Below are positions 24,861 to 33,058 of a DNA stretch of 64,000 nt, piece by piece. The notes under the pieces were generated by a model. It saw nothing but the letters and a program-made list of their open reading frames with translations. It had not been told where the DNA came from and did not search any database. Origin of the DNA: Halictus rubicundus (lineage: Eukaryota; Arthropoda; Insecta; Hymenoptera; Halictidae); contig NC_135150.1 of NCBI RefSeq assembly GCF_050948215.1, positions 18,083,943 to 18,147,942 on the forward strand. Direction: 5' to 3'. Each line of letters opens with the position of its first letter. The stretch's first letter is position 1. Position numbers and translations under genes: made by a program.

Positions 24861-25280
24861 AAGGAATTCTTATAATCGTTAAGCAAGCAGAGATATTAAA
24901 TTTATCAGTGTATTGTGTTCAATAAATTAATGCGTGCGAATGTTCATGGTTCAAAAGTTATTCTGTATATTGAGTTCTATCATCTATCTTTACTAAAAAA
25001 AATTAGGTGACAAAATGGTCAAGGGAGTGCTTGTCCACATCATTGGCGAAAGGAATTGTTATAAACATTAAACAGCCAGATATAATAAATTTAACAGTGA
25101 ATTGCGTACGATAAATTAATACGTGCGAACATTCATGGCTTAAAAGTTATTCTGTATCTCGAGTTCTATAATTTATTTTTACTAAATAATTAGATGGCAA
25201 GATGGTCAAGGGAGTGCTTGTTGATATCATTACCAAAAGAAATTGTTATAAACATTAAACAGCCAGAAATAACAAATTGA
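24861..25280 (+). repeat. Left tandem array of ~189-bp units
   Basis: Units begin near 24861, 25050 and 25239 (partial). Each includes the landmark 'GTTCATGG...AAAGTTATTCTGTAT' and the 'GGTCAAGGGAGTGCTTG' block. Units differ by about 15-20% by eye. Confidence 0.75.
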
Positions 25281-25555
25281 TCAATAATCATTATCACGGC
25301 GATCGAGATCTACCGAAATTAATTGGGGTGGGGGAGTTGCGCACCTCGCAACGGATCTCGGCGGCCGCGCTCAGTCAGTCAGTCGAGGTGCGCACTCGGC
25401 AGGGAGCGGAAGTGTTGCGAGACCAGAAGGCCGAAGGACCTTGGAGCTGCCCTGGCCCACCCTGACCACCCCGGCCTACTCTTGCCTGCCTTCCAGTTGA
25501 CCAGGGATCCTCCACAGCTGCACTGGACATTACTGGCCGACCTTGGTCTACCTTT

Positions 25556-25615
25556 AGCTAGCTTAAGGTGGACCAACGGTCATTTAACACTTCCTTGGTC
25601 CACCTTAAGCTAGCT
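25556..25615. repeat. Perfect 21-bp hairpin inverted repeat
   Basis: Arms 25556-25576 (AGCTAGCTTAAGGTGGACC...) and 25595-25615 are exact reverse complements with an 18-nt loop. It sits alone inside the foldback core. It could be an element end, a structured RNA or a binding site; the sequence does not decide. Confidence 0.85.
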
Positions 25616-25881
25616 CGGGGTGGACTTCTTGGAAACGGCGAGGTCCTTGGTGCAGGAACAAAGGTGCTCCTTGGTGCCTTGGTGCTTGGTCCTTCACCGC
25701 TCACCTTGGTCAACTTTCAGCAGCTCTATGTAAGTAACAGTTCAAATATACACTTTTTGTTTTGGAATAAGTGTTCATTCAACGAATGCCGTCAATTATT
25801 GTTTCTGTATTTCTAATGCGAATTTGCGTCGGGACTTTTCAACAGTTTTTCTTCTTAAAATTATATTATATTTTTGACATA

Positions 25882-26185
25882 AAATTGATATTCCTCCAAT
25901 CGGAGGTCGCTCAAGGGCTCACTCACGGGTGAGGCCCGTGGGTGAGTACGTGTGTTAGCGAACTCGGGGCCACCCTAGCTTGTACGTCGTTGCGTCCTAA
26001 TTTTGGTCGATTTATTTTTGATTGAAATTGTTTGTCTTTCACATTGAAATTTACGTCTGAACTTTGAAAAGTTCCTATTCTAAAATGTATGTATCTGATT
26101 ATAAATTGGTATTCCTCCGAACGGAGGTCCCTCAGGGGCTCACTGCTAGGGGTGAGTACGGGTATTGGCGAACCCGGGGCCACCC
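25882..26185. repeat. Direct duplication of an ~90-bp module, 221 bp apart
   Basis: Copy 1 at 25882-25975 and copy 2 at 26103-26185 share ATTCCTCC-xxxx-CGGAGGT, then GGGCTCACT, GGTGAGTACG and CGGGGCCACCC. CCTCC/GGAGG can pair as a small stem. Copies are about 80% alike by eye. Confidence 0.7.
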
Positions 26186-26889
26186 GAAGCGCCACCTCAG
26201 TAGATTGAAGTTCTGACTTCATCTACTCTCTTGCGTGCTTGCGTTAGCTAGTAAGAATGACGATCGTCATTGTAATTATGTCGAGTAATTATTGCCCTAA
26301 TTTCACTTCCTCGTCTCGATTGTTAACTCCGACACAGCAGAAGGCTGTGTCGCACCTTGCTTGCTAGTTTTGAACCGGTCCACGTTGCGATATTCGGCGT
26401 GGATGCACGGAGAATTGATGGTCGGGGAGAAGTACTCGCCAGGTAGAGAACTCTTCCTTGGTAAAATGTCTGCCCAAGTCATGTCAACGCTGGCGTGACT
26501 CGCGCCGGGAGCAGGGGTTTCATTCCCCATAAGTCTTACCGTCGCCTTGTTGCGTCAGCGTTGCTCGTGGCGGGTAGTTGGGGTTAGGTTGATCTACCAA
26601 ATGGCGGAGGCGTCCCTGGTCATCATTCTCCGTGTGAAGCGTCGGGTATCGCATACTGGTCGGCAGAAAGCTCTGCAAGCATTGTAAGCGTCGCGTCACC
26701 CTTGAACCAGAGCCTTCTGCTCTGGTTTAGTTTTTTTCCTCGCAATAATTGCTCGACTATTAACAAGCAATACACAATATCAAAATACATTTTCGATATC
26801 AAGCAAGTTTGGTCTGATGCATTTTCTTCTATCGTCAAAATATGCATTACGTAATTATTTGTATCTATTTTTGTTCCTCGTTCACCTCT

Positions 26890-27353
26890 TTTTCTAATTT
26901 TTTAGTAAAAATACCTAATAGAACTCGAGATACAGAGTAACTTTTGAACCATGAATATTCGCACGTATTAATTTATCGAACACTATTCACTGATAAATTT
27001 ATTACTTCTGGCTGTTTAATGTTTATAACAATTTCTTTTGGTAATGGTATCAACAAGCACTCCCTTGACCATCTTTCCATCTAATTTTTTAGTAAAAATA
27101 CCTAATAGAACTCGAGATGCAGAGTAACTTTTGAACCATGAACATTCGCACGCAATAATTTATCGTATACAATTCACTGCAAAATTTATCATTTCTGGCT
27201 GTTTAATCTTTATAACAATTACTTTCGCTAATGATGTCGACAAGCAGTCCCTTGACCATCATGCCATCTAATTATTTAGTAAAAATAAATTATAGAAACC
27301 GAGATATAGAATAACTTTTAAGCCATGAATATTCGCACGCATTAATTTATCGT
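26890..27353 (-). repeat. Right tandem array of ~189-bp units, proximal part
   Basis: Inverse orientation of the left array: CAAGCACTCCCTTGACCATC recurs at about 27054 and, with one change, at about 27241. The array is cut at about 27353 by unrelated sequence and resumes at 27774. Confidence 0.75.
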
Positions 27354-27773
27354 ACCGGTAACTCCGGTAACGCAAAAACCATTTCGGGTCACCACAGTTC
27401 TTATGTGGATTACCACACAAAAAGTTTATGGCATCCATATAAGAACTGCCTCGGTGCGACCGTGTCCCGGCGTTGACAATAGCTCAGCTGGTCGAGCTCG
27501 AGGCCGGCCCCGGGTGAACGAACGCAGACGTAAACCTTCTGTTTACGTTTGTTGTCATTCTTGTCGCGTGGGCCATCGTTTCCCATATTCCGAAATATCA
27601 AATCCGCTGCCCGTCGTCCTTGGCTCGCTTAATCTACCGCCTTATCATGTTGCCGTTTGTATAAACCTCACCTCCTGTTATAATATATTTTTTAATACCA
27701 TACAGTCCACGCTTACTCTCTGTCCTTCCCTATCACATCTTCCATACCTTCTTCCGTCGCTATAGTTCCGAAC
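27354..27773. other. Insertion interrupting the right foldback arm
   Basis: About 420 bp unrelated to the array. It carries a 16-bp hairpin (CAGTTCTTATGTGGAT / ATCCATATAAGAACTG, 27398-27449), a tRNA A-box-like TAGCTCAGCTGG near 27480 and a pyrimidine-rich tail. About 35 bp of the array unit appear missing at the junction. Possibly another mobile element; no target duplication seen. Confidence 0.4.
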
Positions 27774-28050
27774 AAATGTTTATAACAATTCCTTTCGCAA
27801 ATGATGTCGACAAGCACTCCCTTGACCATCTTGTCACCTAATCTTTTAGCAAAGATAGATGATAGAACTCAAGGTACAGAATACATAACTTTTGAACCAT
27901 GAATAAATGTACACTGATATATTTATTGTTTCTGCTTGTTTAACGATTATAAGAATTCCTCTTACCAATGATGTTGTCGAATACCCTCTTGGCTATCTTA
28001 CCACCTAATCTTTTCAGTCAAAGTGGCTAATAGTACTAGAGATACAGAGT
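27774..28050 (-). repeat. Right tandem array of ~189-bp units, distal part
   Basis: Continues the array after an interruption: ATGTTTATAACAATTCC, then CAAGCACTCCCTTGACCATC at about 27811, and a more diverged second unit from about 27925. It ends near 28050, about 300 bp before the candidate promoter of the EndoU-like gene. Confidence 0.7.
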
Positions 28051-28346
28051 TGAGCATGTCTTAAAGCATGTCAAAGTAACTTTTACGAATTAAATTAGTA
28101 AATGGTTCATCGGTAATGGTTCATTCGGTTCGGTTCGGTTTTGGTTTATATATATCCGTATACTGGTGAAGATTGTTGTTTTGAATAAACACGATTTATT
28201 ATGAATTACGTTGTTATGATTACACGGAACGATACTTTCGCGAGGTCATCAACAGTGACCCCGTGTTCTGAAAATATACACATTATGACTTCAGAGAAAA
28301 CTGTGACGATAACATTATTCTTAGTTGTGCAATCGTAGATTGATCA

Positions 28347-28385
28347 TTTAAAGTACATGTGCACGTATCCTGATACGCGCATTCC
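28347..28385 (+). promoter_or_regulatory. Candidate core promoter of the EndoU-like gene
   Basis: A TTTAAAG box at 28347-28353 lies about 31 bp upstream of a GCATTC initiator-like sequence (A at 28381). This would give a 5' UTR of about 50 nt before the ATG at 28431. Spacing fits an insect TATA/Inr promoter, but both elements are weak matches and no transcript data are available. Confidence 0.3.
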
Positions 28386-28430
28386 GGCTTCAACAGTTTG
28401 ACGAACGCGACAGTACTACGTCCAGTAACT

Positions 28431-31124
28431 ATGAGATTCCAGACATTTTTATTTTTACTTCTCACCCTCTCTGCCATTGGTAAGTACAAACAGTATCGTT
28501 TTTATAACGTAGCAATGCGTCTATTTAACCAAATAAAAATTTTATAATTGTTTTATCTGTCAACAATGACGATTATTATTTTCTGTAGATACTATTGCTG
28601 CAGGGAGATTCAGCTTTTCTCGTGGTTCTAGTTCTCGTGGTTCTTCTCGTTCTCGTGGTTCTTCTAGTTCTCGTGGTTCTTCTAGTTCTCGTACTTCCGG
28701 TTCTTATGGTTCCAATTCTCACGGCTCCAGTGGTTCAAAAGGTAGTAGATCCCATAGTACCAAGAGTTCTCATGGCTCCAATATTTCTTCCTATAGTGAT
28801 CTTGGTTCTTTAATCCATAATAATCCCTTTTTTCAAGGACCTACACCGGTACATCATACACCTACTAGCTCTGGGTCCGTCTCGAGCAAAACGCCTGCGT
28901 CTCATTCGTCATCAGGTATTTTATACTATTATGTAGTTATTATGTAATCTGTTAAAGATCTTAACCGTTCTTCCCAATCTTAGGTGATCGTACCCAGCAT
29001 CAGCAAAGTACAAACGCTAATACAAATTTCTTGCATGCTGAAGGTGGTGGAGCTACACGACCAGGTAAATTCTATGCATTTGAAATAGAGAATTCATTGC
29101 ATAAATCATAAGCCTGAATATCTTCCAATTTTCTAGTAGGAAAACCAGATAGTAAACCGGGGACTGTAACAGAATCGAAACAAAGTGCGTCACGTTATGC
29201 ACCGTCTGCGCCAACAGAGACACACTCGGGTCAAGGTATACTCGACGGACATTACACATTAATCAAACAAAATATGATGAAATACTGTAACAAATATACT
29301 TATGTCGTAGGTGGCAATACACATTACGGTCCATGGAGCAATCCTCACGTTGGCACCAACCAACAGAAAGTCCCAAGCCAAACGCATCGTCCTATTGGAT
29401 TCAAAGACTACGTGTATCCATCTCCCATTCCTCCGGTTCATCAGTCAAGTTCGATGCCTATGGGAAATCCGTACTCCCTGCATCCTCCCGAGAATATCCA
29501 CGGTGCTTCCGGACCAACTTACTATCCGCAACAACCGCAAATGTTTGCGCAACCCGCGATGCAACCATTTGTACCCGGTCAAACCATGTTGGTAGTGCAA
29601 CAGGATTCTGGTCGGGATGTAGGACAAATTGTTAAAGAGGCGCTTATCTATTCAACGGTTAACGCAGCAGTGAAGAGTGTGATAAATCCTCATACTCACA
29701 ATGTTGAAAGCGGATCAGCCAGCAGTCCAGCGTCCACAACTCACATCACGTACAACAATCACTATTTCAATACTCCACCTGGAACGGACAGTACAGCAGG
29801 TGGCTCTGTACCACAAGGAACCATTCCTGGTAATAATCCGTCGACTGTTCAAGGAACCAGTACAAGTGGACACACCATTGTACATCATCATAATCATCAT
29901 CAAGCAACGCAGTCTAATCAGACAGCAACAAACCAAACTAACTCACCCGCTCGCCCCAGCATCGTCGACGATTCTTTCAACAAGATTTCTGACAACGACA
30001 TCTTCAAGATAACGGAAGAGCTGTTCGCCATGTCGCTTGACATATCCAAATACATCCAGCTGGATTTACAGATACGTTCCACGTCGCCGAACGCGACCGA
30101 CGAAGCTAAAAAACCGTAAGTCAAAATAATTATTTAAACTGCGGATCTCTATGCATTTATAGGAAAAATAGATCGTGCAATTTCATACGATGGAAAGATT
30201 GAACGAATATTAATACATCTTTTACAACTTAACAAACCCACAGTAGAGAGAAATAAATTCCTACTTGGTTCCTACGGCTTGCAACGAATGCAAACAATCT
30301 TTATTTTGCGTAAAGATCCGCAGTTTGATAATTATGTATGCCGTTTACCGTTTCGAATATCCGGTGGCATGTATTGAACTTGATTTTACAGATTGTTTAA
30401 GATAGATCCGATTCTGTTGAACTACCCTTCGATTTACATAACGCATACTTTGTATGATAAGTACGGGCACGACTTTCGGGATACGGTGAATCGCACGCAG
30501 GAGATACGAGAGCATGAGAACCTTTTGATAGACACTTACCTGAATACGAACGTGATGGCGACGGCTATGAAGTGGCTAGGTGATCGAGGGTTTATCGATC
30601 CCGATGATTTCGAAAAAAAGGATGTGCTTCGACGCATATGGTTCACGATCTTCAGCGGAAGCACATGCGGATTCGAACGCATTTTCGAGTCAGAGAATTA
30701 TGGCCTAGGGGTCGTAGGCGTACAAGATTGGCTGTACTTTGCGAACAGAGAGTCCTCGAGACGTATCGATTACATGAACTATGTGGATCAACTGAAACTT
30801 GGAACTGTAAGCGATCGAGTAGACAATATCATTAAATGGAATGTAGAAATTGTCACTGATTTTATACGTTATTATAATTTATTTTTTCAGACTGCCTCTC
30901 TACTGAAACTGAACTTTGCAATCGACGGAATCGTGAGACCAAACGCGACAATATTCGTGGGCACCATGCCCGAACTGGAAATGGCCTTGTACACTATATG
31001 CTTCTACGCGAGATCGAACGATATATGCCCGATTGCGCTCGGTGGAACAAGATTTAATATTTACACCCATTCGTTCATGTATTTCGGAAACTTGGTGCTG
31101 GATTTTGGTCGCCCGATGCTCTAA
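28431..31124 (+). CDS. Secreted EndoU-family protein, probable catalytically dead paralogue (7 exons)
   Basis: Seven coding exons join in frame: 28431-28479, 28589-28915, 28984-29064, 29137-29235, 29311-30115, 30392-30806, 30891-31124 (stop TAA), giving 669 residues. All introns are GT...AG. Residues 1 to about 22 form a signal peptide (MRFQTFLFLLLTLSAIG start). Residues ~22-70 are Ser/Gly/Arg-rich, ~70-400 are Pro/Gln/Ser-rich with a His cluster at 377-382 and a helix-like stretch at 289-310, and ~405-669 is an EndoU (XendoU/PP11) domain. Domain landmarks are IWFTIF, CGFERIFESE (546-555), VGVQDWLYF, RIDY, LKLNF and MPELEMALYTICF. Active EndoU proteins are Mn-dependent RNases with His, His and Lys catalysis; here those positions read Arg550, Gln565 and Arg608. 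Glutamates 549 and 555 remain. Sequons at 388, 393, 446, 487 and 610 fit secretion. The fold assignment is strong; loss of activity is inferred. Confidence 0.9.
28480..28588 (+). other. Intron 1 of EndoU-like gene
   Basis: Donor GTAAGT directly follows the signal-peptide codons; the acceptor is TTCTGTAG. It is 109 nt long, phase 1. The intron separates the signal peptide exon from the low-complexity exon. Confidence 0.85.
28598..28700 (+). repeat. Coding minisatellite, 18-bp unit encoding Ser-Arg-Gly-Ser-Ser-Ser
   Basis: Within exon 2 an imperfect unit of about 18 bp (TCTCGTGGTTCTTCTAGT) repeats four to five times, encoding RGSSS-type motifs. Codon choice is nearly uniform (TCT, CGT, GGT), as expected from slippage rather than from selection on each residue. 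Expect length differences between alleles. Confidence 0.8.
30116..30391 (+). other. Intron 5 of EndoU-like gene, enlarged by a MITE
   Basis: Donor GTAAGTC and acceptor TTTTACAG, phase 2, 276 nt. The other introns are 109, 68, 72, 75 and 84 nt. Removing the inverted-repeat element at 30135-30327 would leave about 83 nt, so the size is explained by insertion. Confidence 0.85.
30135..30327 (+). mobile_element. MITE, family D ('GGATCTTTATGC'), inside intron 5
   Basis: The ends are inverted: AAACTGCGGATC at the left and GATCCGCAGTTT at the right, 193 bp apart, with sub-terminal CTCTATGC and GCGTAAAG. The same ends bound elements at 8684-8876, 47401-47690 and 57206-57590. No coding capacity, so it is non-autonomous. 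Confidence 0.75.
30807..30890 (+). other. Intron 6 of EndoU-like gene (in frame, no stop)
   Basis: 84 nt, donor GTAAGC, acceptor TTTTTTCAG, phase 0. It contains no stop codon in the coding frame, so an open frame runs straight through it. It is called an intron because both splice signals are good and its 28 codons would interrupt the EndoU domain between the IDY motif and LKLNF. Confidence 0.8.
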
Positions 31125-31209
31125 GATAGAACTGGTGTTGTATTCTTGGATGTGCACCTTAACGAAACTCACAATATGTTGTATTTAAAATTAAATTGTT
31201 ATGGGTAAC

Positions 31210-31215
31210 AATAAA
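31210..31215 (+). terminator. Poly(A) signal of EndoU-like gene
   Basis: Canonical AATAAA 86 nt past the stop codon, followed by AT-rich sequence suited to cleavage. This predicts a 3' UTR of about 100-120 nt. Confidence 0.7.
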
Positions 31216-31319
31216 AGTTAGCCAAGAACTTTGCAACATTAAATTTATATATTGTAGACCTAAGGGAGAGAGCACTGCGGCTGTAGGTAAGAGCGAGATC
31301 GTGTTGGCTCTCGATATGA

Positions 31320-31675
31320 GAGGCCAGCGGCACCGACGATCTCGTCGGTGCTGGCAGTCTTTATATATATCTCGTCGGTGCCTATTCCTACATCTCGTCT
31401 GTGATATTAGTTCCACAATATTAGTTCCGACCGATACGGTAGGATGTGACAGAAAAATGGTAAGGGGGCTCTAGAGCCCCGCGGACGTGAGACAAAAAAG
31501 TACATTGGGTGATTAGTCTACTCCTGTACCTCGTCTGTGGTTTAAGCTTCTCGTCGATCAGTTTCGGCCTAAAGCGTAATTAAATAAAAACTTTTCTATG
31601 TCGGTAATTCAGATTGCGAGACACGAAACCTCATATGGTAATTGGTCTACTCCTGCAGCTCGTCTGTGACGACAG
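31320..31675 (-). repeat. Right member of inverted repeat pair flanking the EndoU region
   Basis: Reverse-complement partner of 24182-24790. It carries CTCGTCGGTGC units, the ACCGATACGGT block and two copies of the CTCGTCTGTG end (31531 and about 31660). It starts about 200 bp after the EndoU stop codon. A short palindrome GCACCGACGA/TCGTCGGTGC sits at about 31330-31351. Confidence 0.7.
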
Positions 31676-32227
31676 ACGACACTCCCCAAGGCAACTGTGA
31701 CTAGTATACAATAATATGTACCCCGTCGTGTTATAGTAGGTTTCTGTAATTTCGACTACTCTTTTGTACATTATAGGAGAACTCGCCAGAGGGCAGTAGG
31801 CAAGGAGTGCGAACTGAAGCACAAACAACGGGGAAGCTCCTAAAGCTCCTACACTGTTTTACTAAATTATATTAACATGATATATTATAACTTCAATATT
31901 ACGACAGCCGATTTATATTTTTGCTTCTTCCAGCAGGAAATGTTTCAGGTATCGAGCAGAATTTTTCCTTCATGCCGACACTTTCAGTACTTTGCACTCT
32001 AGAACCAAAAGCAACAAAAGAAATTAGAGTAAATAAATTCACAAACATTCTCAGATGATAATTTTTGACTGTCTAGAACCACAATTGCAATTATTTCAAC
32101 AGTACCTATGGAAATATTTTTCTAAATATTCGCAATCTGGTTATAATATTCTTACCGTATTATTAAATATTTACCCATTCTATGAACGGGACAGTAAAGA
32201 AGGGCTTGCCCCGTCCCGTTCCGGCAA
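31676..32227. other. AT-rich intergenic sequence
   Basis: No gene, repeat family or promoter recognised. Confidence 0.5.
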
Positions 32228-32510
32228 GAGTCAAAGGGTAACCGGCTCCGCGTTTTGTGATTCGAGTTTATTGCTCTTAAGTAGACAGTGGCCATTACCG
32301 ACAACAAAGGGACGCAACAGCATCCCCCCGGCCGGTGGACCAGTTTTCTGTCAGCGGAAATTGACCGAGAAGATTTTCGAATGAGAGTCAAAGGGTAACT
32401 CGGCGCATTTTGCGGTTCGACTGCGGGCACAATAGAGTGGACAGTGGCCATTGTTGCCGGGAAGGCAGCAGCATCCCCATCCGGATGGACCAGTTTCCTA
32501 ACAGGATCCG
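32228..32510. repeat. Tandem duplication, 157-bp unit
   Basis: Units at 32228-32384 and 32385-32510 both start GAGTCAAAGGGTAAC and share GACAGTGGCCATT, CAGCATCCCC and GGTGGACCAGTTT or GATGGACCAGTTT. About 75% alike. An open reverse-strand frame (32152-32574) spans both but looks like chance. Confidence 0.65.
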
Positions 32511-32947
32511 CGGACGTGTCCGAGGGCAGAACCTTGCCACGCGAGCGAACAGGTTTCTCTCGGAGGGATCGCACGAGACTCTGTCGACGAATGAAAATGG
32601 ATCGTGATCCAGATCAGGTGGAAAACTGGTCCATCGCTGGAAGACCCTTTCGAAAAACGGGAGCGAGGCGTCCACGTGCTGCTAGACAGAGCAAAGATCA
32701 GAGATCAAAGCAGAGCAAAGAGGCAGGTTCGTGATTCAATTGAGAACAGGTCGTGTTATTGTACTCTTTGCTCCAATTTACAATCAGGATTCTCCTTTGA
32801 TCCCGAAATCAAGCGAGCAGGTTGCAATCAGTTTTGCGATCACTTTTCGTTGTGGAAAATTATTCTGCATAGAATTATCGACTATCCTATTTCTCTGAAC
32901 CATTGCGACACGCCAGAGAGATAGATTTACCGAGATTTATCCGGTAG

Positions 32948-33058
32948 GCCGAGGCCTCTCGAGCTTCCCGGCCCCCACGGGGTATACCCCGCGGTAGTGG
33001 GGATAATTCCGCGACGTTTATCATCCGGGCCTTGGCGACATATACAGAGAAATCACTG
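32948..33058 (+). mobile_element. MITE family A, copy 4 (5' truncated)
   Basis: Only the core and right half remain: CGAGGCCTCTCGAGC, the GGGGTATACCCC palindrome, GGTAGTGGGGAT and the intact right end GAGAAATCACTG followed by TA. Confidence 0.75.

Larger units (their letters stand above)
25281..26889. other. Core of the foldback-like element; no gene recognised
   Basis: The 5' half is GC-rich with a CAGTCAGTCAGTCG stretch (about 25372), a perfect 21-bp inverted repeat (25556-25576 with 25595-25615, 18-nt loop) and many CCTTGGT motifs. A module (TATTCCTCC...GGAGGT...GGGGCCACCC) occurs twice, at 25882-25975 and 26103-26185. The only open frames are under 100 codons and match nothing I recognise. 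Reverse-strand frames at 26303-26530 and 26623-26847 are the least biased in composition. Confidence 0.5.
24861..28050. mobile_element. Foldback-like transposable element with tandem-repeat arms
   Basis: The left arm (24861-25280) holds about 2.2 units of a ~189-bp repeat. The right arm (26890-27353 and 27774-28050) holds at least four partial or full units of the same repeat in inverse orientation. Shared landmarks include GGTCAAGGGAGTGCTTG, its complement, and the AACAGCCAG end. The core is about 1.6 kb. Long inverted arms made of tandem units are the hallmark of Foldback-type elements, known in Drosophila. No transposase was recognised in the core. The element ends about 380 bp upstream of the EndoU ATG. 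Confidence 0.65.

Noticed and set aside
24861..25280. CRISPR-like repetition
   Set aside because: Units are long, diverged and contiguous without spacers, and the DNA is eukaryotic.
26303..26847. Two short reverse-strand frames in the foldback core as transposase fragments
   Set aside because: 75 and 74 codons, no transposase motif recognised, and no join supported by splice signals.
27470..27545. tRNA-like A-box (TAGCTCAGCTGG)
   Set aside because: No matching B box at tRNA spacing and no cloverleaf could be drawn.
28595..28813. Alternative frame rich in Val/Leu inside the EndoU gene
   Set aside because: Shadow frame of the Ser-Arg-Gly repeat in exon 2; the spliced frame has a signal peptide and correct junctions.
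30393..31124. Single-exon EndoU gene beginning at 30393
   Set aside because: The first codon there is TTG directly after a TTTTACAG acceptor, and the phase matches exon 5; it is an internal exon pair.
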